Shown: piece after piece, positions 37,770 through 48,715 of the stretch
How the letters are laid out: every line of letters starts with the position of its first letter
Numbering within the stretch: position 1 is the stretch's first letter
Assembly: GCF_002723615.1 (NCBI RefSeq)
Contig: NZ_KZ304952.1
Location: forward strand, 124,001-188,000
DNA from: Limimaricola cinnabarinus
GTDB lineage: Bacteria; Pseudomonadota; Alphaproteobacteria; Rhodobacterales; Rhodobacteraceae
Direction of reading: 5' to 3'
DNA length: 64,000 bases
Translations under genes and position numbers: made by a program
The notes under the pieces: generated by a model
Databases searched by the model: none
Told to the model about the DNA's origin: nothing
The model's input: the letters and a program-made list of their open reading frames with translations, nothing else

Positions 37770-39068
37770 ATGGTTCGCAACATGACCGATCCCGCCGACA
37801 GACGATTCCTGTTCCTGCAAGGGCCGCACGGGCCCTTCTTCCATCGGCTCGCGCGGATGCTGCGCGCGGCCGGGGCGCGGACCCTTCGCGTCGGCTTCAA
37901 CGCGGGCGACGCGGCCTTCTGGCGCGACCGCGCGAGCTACATCCCCTATCGCGGCCGCGCCGAGGACTGGCCCGAGACGATCGCGGCGCTGATCGAGACC
38001 CATGGCATCACCGACATCGTGCTTTACGGCGACACGAGGCCCGTCCATGCCGCCGCCGTCGTGGCGGCGCGGGCGCGCGGGCTCACCGTGCATGTCTTCG
38101 AGGAAGGCTACCTGCGGCCCTGGTGGGTCACCTATGAGCGCGGCGGCACCAATGGCCATTCGCGGCTGATGCAGATCGGCATCGACGAGATGCGCGCCGC
38201 GCTGGAGCGGTCCGACCCCGAGATCGCCGAGGCGCCCGCGCATTGGGGCGACATGCGCCAGCATGTCTTCTATGGCGCGCTCTACCACTGGTTCGTGCTG
38301 TTCCGAAACCGCGGCTATGAGGGGTTTCGCGCCCATCGCGCGCTGCCGCTTGCCACCGAGGCGCGGCTCTACACGACGCGGCTTTTGCTGATGCCACTGA
38401 TCGCGCTCGACCGGATCGTTGCCACCGGACGGATCCGCCGCGGCGGCTACCCCTACCACCTGGCGCTGCTGCAGCTCGAACACGATGCCAGCTTCCAGGC
38501 GCATTCGCCCTTCACGAAGATGTCGGAGTTTCTCGAACTGGTCATCGAGGGTTTCGCCCGCGGCGCGCCGCGGCACCACCACCTCGTGTTCAAGGCGCAT
38601 CCTCTGGAAAACGGGCAGGCCCCGCTCAAGCGCATCATCCGCGAGGCGGCCCGCGCGCAGGGCGTGGCCGACCGGGTGCATTACCTGCGCGGCGGCAAGC
38701 TGGCGCGGCTTCTGGATGCGGCGCGCACCGCCGTCACGGTGAACTCCACCGCCGGGCAGCAGGTGCTGTGGCGCGGCATCCCGCTCAAGGCCTTCGGCCG
38801 CGCCGTCTATTCCAAGCCCGATCTCGCCTCGACCCAGCCGCTGGCCGAGTTCTTCGCCGCGCCGCAGCGCCCCGATCGGCGCGCCTATCGCGACTACCGC
38901 CGCTTCCTCCTTGAGACGAGCCAGGTGTCGGGCGGCTATTATTCCTCGGGCGGGCGAAGACGGCTGCTGCGGCAGGTGGCGGACATGATGCTTGCCGCTG
39001 AAGACCCTTATGACGCGCTGCGCACCGGCCGGGTCGCGCCGCGCCAGCCGCTGCGCGCGCTGCCCTGA
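37770..39068 (+). CDS. kpsS: Capsule polysaccharide glycosyltransferase, KpsS/LipB type
   Basis: The product has about 432 residues. KpsS enzymes add the first Kdo to the phosphatidylglycerol carrier of group 2 capsules. Family features include FLFLQGPHGPFFHRLARML at the N-terminus, VFEEGYLRPWWVTYERGG, KAHPLENG and NSTAGQQVLWRGIP near the end. The start is uncertain: ATG 37770, ATG 37782 and TTG 37740 are in frame and none has a good ribosome site. It is the first of three capsule genes on this strand. Confidence 0.87.
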   Translation: MVRNMTDPADRRFLFLQGPHGPFFHRLARMLRAAGARTLRVGFNAGDAAFWRDRASYIPYRGRAEDWPETIAALIETHGITDIVLYGDTRPVHAAAVVAARARGLTVHVFEEGYLRPWWVTYERGGTNGHSRLMQIGIDEMRAALERSDPEIAEAPAHWGDMRQHVFYGALYHWFVLFRNRGYEGFRAHRALPLATEARLYTTRLLLMPLIALDRIVATGRIRRGGYPYHLALLQLEHDASFQAHSPFTKMSEFLELVIEGFARGAPRHHHLVFKAHPLENGQAPLKRIIREAARAQGVADRVHYLRGGKLARLLDAARTAVTVNSTAGQQVLWRGIPLKAFGRAVYSKPDLASTQPLAEFFAAPQRPDRRAYRDYRRFLLETSQVSGGYYSSGGRRRLLRQVADMMLAAEDPYDALRTGRVAPRQPLRALP

Positions 39069-39280
39069 GCGGCGCGGCCCGCAAGCCACACCGCGCCCGC
39101 CGCCACCGCCCGCCCGGCACGGGGCAACTGGTCACCGCATGCCCCGCGCGCTAGCCTTGCCCGCGACGGGCAGACCCTTGCCCCAGCTCAATCATGTCGG
39201 CCCGGACCAACGGGCCGCAGGCAGACCGGCCCCCGGCGCGGGGTCGCAGGCAGACAGGAACAGGTCGAGGAGACCGCGCA

Positions 39281-40414
39281 GTGACACCCCTTACCCACCG
39301 CCTCGCCCGCGGCGCGGCCCTCGCGGCCGCCATCGCCCTCGTCGCCGGCTGCGGGCTCACCCCGCGCTCGGGCCCCAGCAAGAACGAGATCTTCGCGGGC
39401 TCCGTGCTGCGCGAGGGCGATGCCTTCGTCGTCGCCGTGGACGACCGGGTCAACCGCATCGCCGGGGTCACCCCGGCGCTGGGCTTTGCCGCCGCCTTCG
39501 AATCCGCGGCCCTGCTGGGCTCCGACACGATCCAGCCCGGCGACGTGCTGGGGCTGACCATCTGGGAAAACGTCGATGACGGCCTGCTCGTCCCCTCGGG
39601 CCAGAACGCCACCGTGCTCGAAGAGGTGCAGGTCGACGGGGCGGGCTTCGTCTTCGTGCCCTATGCGGGCCGGATTCGCGCGGCGGGCAACACCCCCGAG
39701 GCGATCCGCCGGATCATCAGCGAAAAGCTCGAAGCCCAGACCCCCGATCCGCAGGTGCAGGTGCGCCGCCTCGCGGGCGACGGCTCGACCGTCTCGGTGG
39801 TGGGCGACGTCGGCGCGCAGGGCGTCTACCCGATCGAGCGGCCGACCCGCACGCTCTCGGCCATGCTCGCCGCCGCCGGCGGCGTCAGCGTGCGGCCCGA
39901 GCTCGCGCAGGTCACGGTCACCCGCGGCGGCACCACCGGCGAGATCTGGTTCCAGGACATCTACGAACACCCGCGCGCCGATATCGCGCTGCGCGGCGGC
40001 GACCGCATCCTCGTCGAGGCCGACACGCGCGACTTCACCGCGCTGGGCGCCACCGGGGCGCAGGAGCTGGTCGATTTCGAAAGCCGCAACATCTCGGCCA
40101 TCGAGGCGATCGCCCGCGTCGGCGGTCTCAACCCGCAGCTCGCCGATCCGACCGGGGTCTTCGTCTTCCGCAACGAGCCCGCCGTGATCGCCAGCCAGAT
40201 CACCGGCATCCCCGATCTCGTCGGCACGCAGCGGCTGGTCTACGTGCTCGACCTGACCCGGCCCAACGGCATGTTCCTCGCCCGCGACTTCGCGATCCGC
40301 GACGACGATACCGTCTATGTGACCGAAGCGCCGATCGTCGAGTTCAACCGGGTGATCAGCGGGCTGACCGGCTCGCTCACCGCGACGCGCGCCGCCGCCG
40401 AGTCCGTGCGCTGA
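39281..40414 (+). CDS. Polysaccharide export lipoprotein, Wza/KpsD family
   Basis: The 377-residue product has a lipobox (ALVAGCG, Cys about 20), a Poly_export domain (IQPGDVLGLTIWENVDDGLL) and SLBB-type repeats (VSVVGDVGAQGVYPI, and a second after ISAIEAIARVGGL). It would form the outer-membrane/periplasmic channel for capsule export. The GTG start follows GAGGAGA; no ATG fits. No kpsM/kpsT/kpsE transporter genes are in the window, so the inner-membrane part must lie elsewhere. Confidence 0.88.
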   Translation: MTPLTHRLARGAALAAAIALVAGCGLTPRSGPSKNEIFAGSVLREGDAFVVAVDDRVNRIAGVTPALGFAAAFESAALLGSDTIQPGDVLGLTIWENVDDGLLVPSGQNATVLEEVQVDGAGFVFVPYAGRIRAAGNTPEAIRRIISEKLEAQTPDPQVQVRRLAGDGSTVSVVGDVGAQGVYPIERPTRTLSAMLAAAGGVSVRPELAQVTVTRGGTTGEIWFQDIYEHPRADIALRGGDRILVEADTRDFTALGATGAQELVDFESRNISAIEAIARVGGLNPQLADPTGVFVFRNEPAVIASQITGIPDLVGTQRLVYVLDLTRPNGMFLARDFAIRDDDTVYVTEAPIVEFNRVISGLTGSLTATRAAAESVR

Positions 40415-40416
40415 GC

Positions 40417-42414
40417 TTGCCCGGCCCCGGCCCGCGCCGCCTTTACGTCTACAATGGCGGCCTTCTGGCGCGGCCGATGCGGGCGCGGCTGCGCGCGGCG
40501 GGCTACGCGGTGCGCAGCGGCCTGCCCGGCCGCCACGACCTCGTCGGGATCTGGGGGGCGAGCCCGACCGCCCAGCGCGGCATCGCCGTCGCCGCGCGGC
40601 GCGGCGCGGCGCTGGTGCGGATCGAGGACGCCTTCCTGCGCTCGGTGCGCCCCGGCCGGGCCGGCGCGCCGCCGCTGGGCCTGCTGATCGATCACGCGGG
40701 CGCGCATTTCGACCCCGCCCGCCCGAGCGATCTCGAAACCCTGCTGGCCACGCATCCGCTCGACGACACCGCCCTGCTCGACCGGGCGCGCGACGGCATC
40801 TCGCGGATGCGCGGCGCCGGGCTGACCAAATACAGCGGCTTCGACCCCGATCTCGAAGCGCCGCCGCCGGGCTATGTCCTCGTGGTCGACCAGACGGCGG
40901 GGGATGCGGCGGTGCGCGCCAGCCGGGGCGACCGCAACAGCTTTCTGGAGATGCTGTTCGAGGCGCGCGAGGCGCATCCCGGCGCGCGCATCCTCGTCAA
41001 GACCCATCCCGAGACGCAGCAGGGCTTTCGTGCCGGGCATCTGCGCGAAACGGATCTCGGGCCGAACATGCAGATCTGCGACGCGCCCCTTTCGCCATGG
41101 CGGCTTCTGGAGGGGGCCGTGGCGGTGCATGTCTTTTCCTCGCAGATGGGGTTCGAGGCGATCCTCGCCGGGCACAGGCCGGTGGTCCATGGCCAGCCCT
41201 TCTACGCGGGCTGGGGGCTCACGCAGGACCGCGCGCCGGTCGACCGGCGGCAGCGGCGGCTGACCCGCGCGCAGCTCTTCGCCGCGGCGATGATCCTCTA
41301 CCCGCATTGGCACGACCCGCATGAGCGCCGCGCCTGCAGCTTCGAGACCGCGCTCGACGCCTTCGAGGCCGAGACCCGCGCCTGGCGCGAGGATCGGGCG
41401 GGCTGGGTCGCCAGCGGCATGCGGCTGTGGAAGCGACGCCATATCCAGAAGGGCTTTGGCACGCAGCGGGCGGTGCGCTTCGTCGATCCGCCGGAGCGGG
41501 CCGCCGCTCTGGCCGAAAAACAGGGGCGGCGGCTGATGGTCTGGGGCGACCGGCCGGCCCCCGAGGGCGCGGTGCGCATCGAGGACGGTTTCCTGCGCTC
41601 GCGCGGGCTGGGCGCGGCGCTGGTGCCGCCCGCCAGCCTCGGGCTCGACGATCTCGGCCTGCATTACGACCCCGCGCGCGAAAGCCGGATGGAGCGGCTG
41701 ATCGCGGCCTCGCCCGCCCTGCCCGACGCCGAGCGCCGCCGCGCGCGGCGGCTGGTCGAAGGGCTGCGCGCGGCCGGGCTGTCGAAATACAACCTCGCGG
41801 GCACAGAGCTGCCGCCGCTGCCCGAGGGGCACCGCATCCTCGTGCCCGGGCAGGTCGAGGACGACGCCGCGATCCGGCTTGGCGCGGGCGCGGTGCGCAG
41901 CAATCTCGCCCTGTTGCAGGCGGTCCGCGCCGCGCATCCCGAGGCGGTGATCCTCTACAAGCCGCATCCCGACGTCGAGGCGGGGCTCAGGCCCGGCGCA
42001 GTGGCCGAGCCGCATCTCGCGGCGGATGTCGTGCTCATCGGCGTCGGCGCGGTGGAGGCGCTGGAGGTGGCCGACGAGGTCTGGACCATGACTTCGGGCA
42101 TCGGCTTCGAGGCTCTGCTGCGCGAGCGGCCCGTCACCTGCCTCGGCACGCCCTTCTATGCGGGCTGGGGGCTGACCCGCGACCTCGGCCCGCCCTGCCC
42201 GCGCCGGCAAGCGCGCCCCGATCTTTGGAGCCTCGCCCATGCGGCGCTGATCGGCTGGCCGCGCTATTTCGACCCCGTGAGCGGCAGGCCCTGCCCGCCG
42301 GAACTGGTGCTCGAACGACTGGCATCAGGAGAGATCGCACGCCGCCCCGGCCTGCGCGCGCTGGCCAGGCTGCAAGGCGTCTTCGCCTCCGCCGCGCCGC
42401 TCTGGCGGCGGTGA
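40417..42414 (+). CDS. kpsC: Capsule beta-Kdo transferase, KpsC/LipA type
   Basis: The 665-residue protein has two tandem glycosyltransferase modules. Matching pairs are VRIEDAFLRSVRPG / VRIEDGFLRSRGLG, LLIDHAGAHFDPARPSDLE / LGLDDLGLHYDPARESRME, GLTKYSGFD / GLSKYNLAG and VKTHPETQQGFRAG / YKPHPDVEAGLRPG. KpsC extends the poly-Kdo linker started by KpsS. The TTG start two bases after the upstream stop is needed to include the N-terminal LYVYNGG; the first ATG would remove it. It ends 7 bases before the convergent ribD stop. Confidence 0.9.
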   Translation: MPGPGPRRLYVYNGGLLARPMRARLRAAGYAVRSGLPGRHDLVGIWGASPTAQRGIAVAARRGAALVRIEDAFLRSVRPGRAGAPPLGLLIDHAGAHFDPARPSDLETLLATHPLDDTALLDRARDGISRMRGAGLTKYSGFDPDLEAPPPGYVLVVDQTAGDAAVRASRGDRNSFLEMLFEAREAHPGARILVKTHPETQQGFRAGHLRETDLGPNMQICDAPLSPWRLLEGAVAVHVFSSQMGFEAILAGHRPVVHGQPFYAGWGLTQDRAPVDRRQRRLTRAQLFAAAMILYPHWHDPHERRACSFETALDAFEAETRAWREDRAGWVASGMRLWKRRHIQKGFGTQRAVRFVDPPERAAALAEKQGRRLMVWGDRPAPEGAVRIEDGFLRSRGLGAALVPPASLGLDDLGLHYDPARESRMERLIAASPALPDAERRRARRLVEGLRAAGLSKYNLAGTELPPLPEGHRILVPGQVEDDAAIRLGAGAVRSNLALLQAVRAAHPEAVILYKPHPDVEAGLRPGAVAEPHLAADVVLIGVGAVEALEVADEVWTMTSGIGFEALLRERPVTCLGTPFYAGWGLTRDLGPPCPRRQARPDLWSLAHAALIGWPRYFDPVSGRPCPPELVLERLASGEIARRPGLRALARLQGVFASAAPLWRR

Positions 42415-42421
42415 GGCAGGC

Positions 42422-43510
42422 TCAGGGCCTGCGCCACAGGCTCAGAAGATCCGCGCCGATGCGCTCCTGATGCGCCAGCCGCAGGCGCGGCGCTTCGGCC
42501 AGCCGGTCGATCCCCATCGCCGCAAGCGCCGGCGTGCCCTCGGCCCCGATCGCGCAGCCGGCGGTGAACAGCGCCAGCTCGTCCACGAGACCGGCGGCAA
42601 GAAGCGAGGCGGCCAGCCCCGCCCCGCCTTCGCAAAACACCCGCGTCAGGCCCCTCTCCGCCAGCGCCGCCATCACCTGCGCGACATCGACCTGCCCGTT
42701 CGACAGGCCGCAAGGCAGGCTCACCGCGCCGCGCGCCGTCCATGGCGCGGGATCGACGGCCCGGTCGTGGCACAGCCAAAGCGGGATGTCCCCGGCGCTG
42801 CGCGCCAGCGCGCCCTCGGGCGGCAGGTCGAGCCTGCGCGACACCACCACCCGCACCGGCTGACGGTCGATGCCCAAGCCCCGCACGTTGAGCATCGGGT
42901 CGTCCGCCCGCGCCGTGCCGCCGCCGACCATGACCGCGTCGTGCCGGGCGCGCATCATGTGGACCCGCGCCCGCGCCTGCGGCCCGGTGATCCAGCGGCT
43001 CTCGCCGGTGCCGGTGGCGATGCGCCCGTCGAGGCTGGCGGCGAGCTTGAGGGTGACGAAGGGCCGGTCGCGCTCGATCCGGCTGAGGAACCCCGCGAGA
43101 TCCCGCCGCGCCTTGGCCTCCATCAGCCCCGTCTCGACCGCGATCCCCGCCGCGCGCAGCCGCGCGATGCCGCGGCCCGCAACCCGGCGGTCGGGGTCCT
43201 GCGCCGCCACCACCACACGCGCCACGCCAGCCGCCACCAGCGCCTCGGCGCAGGGCGGCGTGCGGCCATGATGCGCGCAGGGCTCCAGCGTGACATAGGC
43301 CGTGGCCCCGCGCGCGGCCTCGCCCGCCTGCGCCAGCGCCTGCGTTTCGGCATGCGGCCTGCCGCCATCGGCGGTGCGGCCCCGCCCGACGATCCGAGCC
43401 CTCGCCACGATGACGCAGCCCACATTCGGGTTGGGCCAGACCCGCCCCATCCCGCGCCGCCCCAGGGACAGCGCCAGCGCCATGAAGCGCCGATCGCGCG
43501 CCATGCTCAC
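42422..43510 (-). CDS. ribD: Bifunctional riboflavin deaminase/reductase
   Basis: The 362-residue enzyme deaminates and reduces the pyrimidine intermediate of riboflavin. The N-terminal zinc deaminase has His53-x-Glu55 (RPHAETQAL) and [10 protein letters not shown]; the C-terminal reductase starts near [20 protein letters not shown]. The GTG at 43510 shares GTGA with the nrdR stop; ATG 43504 is an alternative start. nrdR-ribD is a common proteobacterial pair. Confidence 0.94.
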   Translation of the reverse strand: MSMARDRRFMALALSLGRRGMGRVWPNPNVGCVIVARARIVGRGRTADGGRPHAETQALAQAGEAARGATAYVTLEPCAHHGRTPPCAEALVAAGVARVVVAAQDPDRRVAGRGIARLRAAGIAVETGLMEAKARRDLAGFLSRIERDRPFVTLKLAASLDGRIATGTGESRWITGPQARARVHMMRARHDAVMVGGGTARADDPMLNVRGLGIDRQPVRVVVSRRLDLPPEGALARSAGDIPLWLCHDRAVDPAPWTARGAVSLPCGLSNGQVDVAQVMAALAERGLTRVFCEGGAGLAASLLAAGLVDELALFTAGCAIGAEGTPALAAMGIDRLAEAPRLRLAHQERIGADLLSLWRRP

Positions 43511-43971
43511 TTGTTGGCCGGGTCGGGGCGAAGCTGGGACATGAAACGATCGAAATCGCCCACGGCCTGGAAATTCATGTAGACGCTGGCAAATCGCACA
43601 TAGGCCACCGTGTCGATCCGGGCGAGCGACTCCATGACGATCTCGCCGATCTTGGCGGAGGGAATGTCGGTGTCGCCCATGCTTTCGAGCCGGCGCACGA
43701 TGCCCGAAATCATCTGATCCATGCGCTCGGGCTCCACGGGGCGCTTTTGCAGCGCGATGCGGATCGAGCGTTCGAGCTTGTCGCGGTCGAACTCCTCGCG
43801 CCGTCCATTGGACTTGATCACCACCAGATCGCGCAGCTGCACGCGCTCATAAGTGGTGAAGCGCCCGCTGCAGGAGGGGCAAAAGCGCCTGCGCCGGATC
43901 GCGGCATGATCCTCGGCAGGGCGCGAGTCCTTGACCTGCGTGTCTAGATTTCCACAAAACGGGCAGCGCAT
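43507..43971 (-). CDS. nrdR: Transcriptional repressor NrdR
   Basis: The 154-residue repressor of ribonucleotide reductase genes senses ATP/dATP. It has an N-terminal zinc ribbon ([17 protein letters not shown] ... RRFCPSC) and an ATP-cone ([20 protein letters not shown]). ATG 43971 with GAGGA upstream gives the exact family N-terminus. It is the first gene of nrdR-ribD. Confidence 0.97.
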   Translation of the reverse strand: MRCPFCGNLDTQVKDSRPAEDHAAIRRRRFCPSCSGRFTTYERVQLRDLVVIKSNGRREEFDRDKLERSIRIALQKRPVEPERMDQMISGIVRRLESMGDTDIPSAKIGEIVMESLARIDTVAYVRFASVYMNFQAVGDFDRFMSQLRPDPANK

Positions 43972-44085
43972 CCGGGTCCTCGTCACATCTCTTGGGGGGC
44001 TTGGCCCGCCTTCCACCGCCAGTATAGGGAGATGCCCAAGAATTGGGTAGGGGTCGTGACGGACCCACCAGATAGCGAGGCGGCC

Positions 44086-44502
44086 TCAGCGCAGAAGGCC
44101 GATCACCTCGCGCCGATGCGGCGCCTGCCGATGCTCGAAGAGGTAGATCCCCTGCCAGGTGCCCAAGGCCATGCGCCCGCCGATCACCGGGATCTGCAGC
44201 GAGGTCGGCAAGAGCGCGGACTTGATATGCCCCGGCATGTCGTCCGGCCCCTCATAGGTGTGGGTCAGGTAGGACATCGCGGGGTCGTCGCCGGGCGGCA
44301 CCAGCCGGTGGAAGAAGGCCGCGAGGTCGCCGCGCACCTCGGGGTCGGCGTTTTCCTGTATCAGCAGAGAGCAGGAGGTATGGCGCACGAAGAGGGTCAG
44401 CAGCGCCTCATCGGCAGAGGCGCTGTCGACAAAATCGGCGACGTCACGGGTGAATTCCGTCAGCCCCGGCCCGCGCGTCGCGATATCGAAGCGCCGGTGC
44501 AA
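44086..44502 (-). CDS. YjbQ family (UPF0047) protein
   Basis: The 138-residue product has the family core FVRHTSCSLLIQENADPEVRGDL (two adjacent blocks), HTYEGPDDMPGHIKSALLP and LGTWQGIYLFEHR. YjbQ proteins show weak thiamine-phosphate synthase activity; the true role is unsettled. A TTG start at 44502 is the only one that keeps the N-terminal strand RRFDIATRGPG, and it lacks a clear ribosome site. It begins three bases after the upstream small gene, suggesting coupled translation. Confidence 0.87.
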   Translation of the reverse strand: MHRRFDIATRGPGLTEFTRDVADFVDSASADEALLTLFVRHTSCSLLIQENADPEVRGDLAAFFHRLVPPGDDPAMSYLTHTYEGPDDMPGHIKSALLPTSLQIPVIGGRMALGTWQGIYLFEHRQAPHRREVIGLLR

Positions 44503-44505
44503 GGC

Positions 44506-44760
44506 TCAGATCGCCACGCAGCGCACCGAAGGCGCGGCAGCATCTTCGGCCCCGCCGCCGATGAAGACCTGCTCCAGCGTGGCGCGGCAGTCTTCGATCT
44601 CGGCGGCGGCCACCGGGATCTCGATCACGCCGTCGAGGTCATAGCGGCTGGCGGGCTCGGTCATGTCGGCGAAGCCGGCGGCCGAGGACAGGATCGGCGC
44701 GACACCCATGAGCGGCATGGTCAGGGCGGCTGCGAGGGCGATGGCAATCGGCTTTTTCAT
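44506..44760 (-). CDS. Small secreted protein of unknown function
   Basis: The 84-residue product has a signal peptide (MKKPIAIALAAALTMPLMG onward) and a mature part of about 50 residues with two cysteines (IEDCRATLEQVF and SVRCVAI) that could form one disulfide. GGGAGA precedes the ATG. I do not recognise the family. It sits 3 bases before yjbQ, in the same orientation. Confidence 0.65.
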   Translation of the reverse strand: MKKPIAIALAAALTMPLMGVAPILSSAAGFADMTEPASRYDLDGVIEIPVAAAEIEDCRATLEQVFIGGGAEDAAAPSVRCVAI

Positions 44761-44879
44761 GGCGGTGTCTCCCGTCTCGATCCTGCATGACCAACACGAA
44801 AGCACTCGGAAGGTTTCGTATTAGTTTACATGCGGCTGAAGACCAGTGGCGCGGGGGCAACACTCAGGCTCCATGAGGC

Positions 44880-46427
44880 TCACTCCGCGGGTTCACGCGC
44901 ATCGAGCGCGAGCTTTCCGGGCGTCTCGTCCCCGGCATCGTCGAACTCCACGGCGAGGGTCTTTTGCGTGCGCGCGCCCATCGCCTTGAGCTTTTCGATC
45001 TGGCCCAGCACGTTGCCCCGCCCGGTCGAAAGCTGCCCCATCGCGTCGTCATGCGCGCGGCTCGCGGTGGCCAGCGCCCGGCCCACCTGATCCATGTTGG
45101 CGACGAAGCCCGCGACCTTGTCGTAGAGAAGCCCCGCCCGCTTGGCGATGTCCTCGGCGTTGCTCTCGCGCCGCTCGACCGTCCAGATGTGATCGACGGT
45201 GCGCAACGTCACCATCAGCGTCGTGGGCGTCATCACCCCCACCCCCTTGGAGACGGCATAAGCGGTCAGATCGCCCGTCTCCGACAGCGCCGCCGAAAGC
45301 GCGCCCTCGATCGGCATGAACATCAGCACGTAATCGACCGAGCCCTCCTGCATCGCGTGGTAGCCCTTGGCGGCGAGCTGGTCGATATGGCGCTTCACCG
45401 AAGCGACATGGTCGCGCAGGTGGCGTTTGCGCTCTTCCTCCGTCTCGGCATTGACCGCCGCCTCGTAGGCGACGAGGCTCACCTTGCTGTCGACCACGAG
45501 GCTCTTGCCGCGCGGCATCTTGATGACCACGTCGGGCCGCCAGCGCGCGCCCGCCTCGTCGGTATGGCTTTCCTGCACGGTGTAATGCGTGCCGCGCTCC
45601 AGCCCCGAGCTTTCGAGGATGCGTTCGAGGATCATCTCGCCCCAGGCGCCCTGCTTTTGCTTGTCGCCCTTGAGCGCGCGGGTGAGTGCCGCCGCCTCCG
45701 AACGGATCGTCTCGGACTGCGTCGTCAGCATCTCGATCTGCTGGCCCAGGCGCGCGCGCTCCTCGTCGGCCTTGCCATGCACCTGCCGCAGCTCGGTCTC
45801 GAAGCGCGAGACGTGGTCGCGGAAGGGCGTCAGAAGCTCGGTCAGCTTGGCGGTGTTGGCCTTGGAGAAATCCTCGCCGGTCTGGCGCAGGGTCTTGGTC
45901 GCCAGCTCCTCGAAGCGGCGCGACATCTCCTCGCGCAGCTCCTTGAGCTCGGCGATCCGCTTCTCCGCGCCCGCGATCTGGCCCGCGCTGTCGGCCTGCA
46001 GCGCGGCGTGGTCGGATTGCAGCTGCGCATGGCGCGCCTGAAGCTCGCGCATCTCCTGCGTGACCTTCTCCAGCTGTGCCTTCAACTCGTCGCGCGCCTG
46101 CTCCAGCCCGCGCCGGGCCTCCTCCAGCGCCGCCTTGGCCGAACGTGTCTCGCCATGCGCCGCGTCGCTTTCGAACTGGGCGCGGCGGGCCTCGGCCAGC
46201 TCCTGCTTCAGCGCCTTCAGCTCGCGTTCGCGCTCTTCGAGCCGCGTGCCCTGCCCTTCGGCCCGCGCCCGGCTCTCGTCGAGATCGCGCCGCCCGGCAT
46301 CGAGATCGGCGCGCAACCCGGCCAGTGCCGTGCGCGCGCCCCTGAGCCCGGTCAGCACCGCGACGAGCGCGAGCAGGAGAAGAAGGGCCGCGCCGAGGCT
46401 GGCGAGAAGGAGGGGATCGGAGGGCAT
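44880..46427 (-). CDS. rmuC: DNA recombination protein RmuC
   Basis: The 515-residue protein has an N-terminal membrane helix (LLASLGAALLLLLALVAVLTG), a coiled coil of about 160 residues (Ala/Arg/Glu/Leu-rich heptads) and the nuclease-like RmuC domain with GAWGEMILERILESSGL and VVIKMPRGKSLVVDSKVSL. RmuC limits inversions at short inverted repeats in E. coli; the PD-(D/E)XK-like core fits a nuclease. It is upstream of no obvious partner and has an AGGGG-rich site. Confidence 0.92.
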   Translation of the reverse strand: MPSDPLLLASLGAALLLLLALVAVLTGLRGARTALAGLRADLDAGRRDLDESRARAEGQGTRLEERERELKALKQELAEARRAQFESDAAHGETRSAKAALEEARRGLEQARDELKAQLEKVTQEMRELQARHAQLQSDHAALQADSAGQIAGAEKRIAELKELREEMSRRFEELATKTLRQTGEDFSKANTAKLTELLTPFRDHVSRFETELRQVHGKADEERARLGQQIEMLTTQSETIRSEAAALTRALKGDKQKQGAWGEMILERILESSGLERGTHYTVQESHTDEAGARWRPDVVIKMPRGKSLVVDSKVSLVAYEAAVNAETEEERKRHLRDHVASVKRHIDQLAAKGYHAMQEGSVDYVLMFMPIEGALSAALSETGDLTAYAVSKGVGVMTPTTLMVTLRTVDHIWTVERRESNAEDIAKRAGLLYDKVAGFVANMDQVGRALATASRAHDDAMGQLSTGRGNVLGQIEKLKAMGARTQKTLAVEFDDAGDETPGKLALDAREPAE

Positions 46428-46510
46428 GGGAACATCCTGTCTGGAACTGCGCCGATGTTCACGGTTCGGCCCCGACCCGTCAACCCGGCGTTGTGAAAGC
46501 CGCAGAAACG

Positions 46511-46544
46511 CGAAACGGCGGCAGGATGTCCTGCCGCCGTTTCG
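46511..46544 (-). terminator. Terminator after rpoD
   Basis: A perfect 16-bp inverted repeat, CGAAACGGCGGCAGGA (46511-46526) with TCCTGCCGCCGTTTCG (46529-46544), loop of two bases in the plus-strand reading, starts 19 bases beyond the rpoD stop. The T-tail is short and mixed (TTTCGCGTTTC). Confidence 0.75.
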
Positions 46545-46562
46545 TATAATTTCGCCTCGCGC

Positions 46563-48557
<1,995 letters not shown>

Positions 48558-48602
48558 GAAGGGCTCCTCGTTCGGTGAACGTCCTGTCCAGCGCCGGGCA
48601 GT

Positions 48603-48621
48603 GATTCGGACTGCCCGAATC
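48603..48621. promoter_or_regulatory. Inverted repeat upstream of rpoD
   Basis: GATTCGG (48603-48609) and CCGAATC (48615-48621) around ACTGC, in the 158-base dnaG-rpoD gap. It could be an operator half-site pair or an mRNA hairpin that separates dnaG and rpoD expression. No -35/-10 pair was convincing here. Confidence 0.35.
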
Positions 48622-48715
48622 AACCCGCAAGGGCCGCGATTCGCAACCTCCCGGCGCCCGATTCTTTGATGCTTTTGCAACGTCCGCCGCCGAATCGGGT
48701 GCGGCGGGTCGCGGT

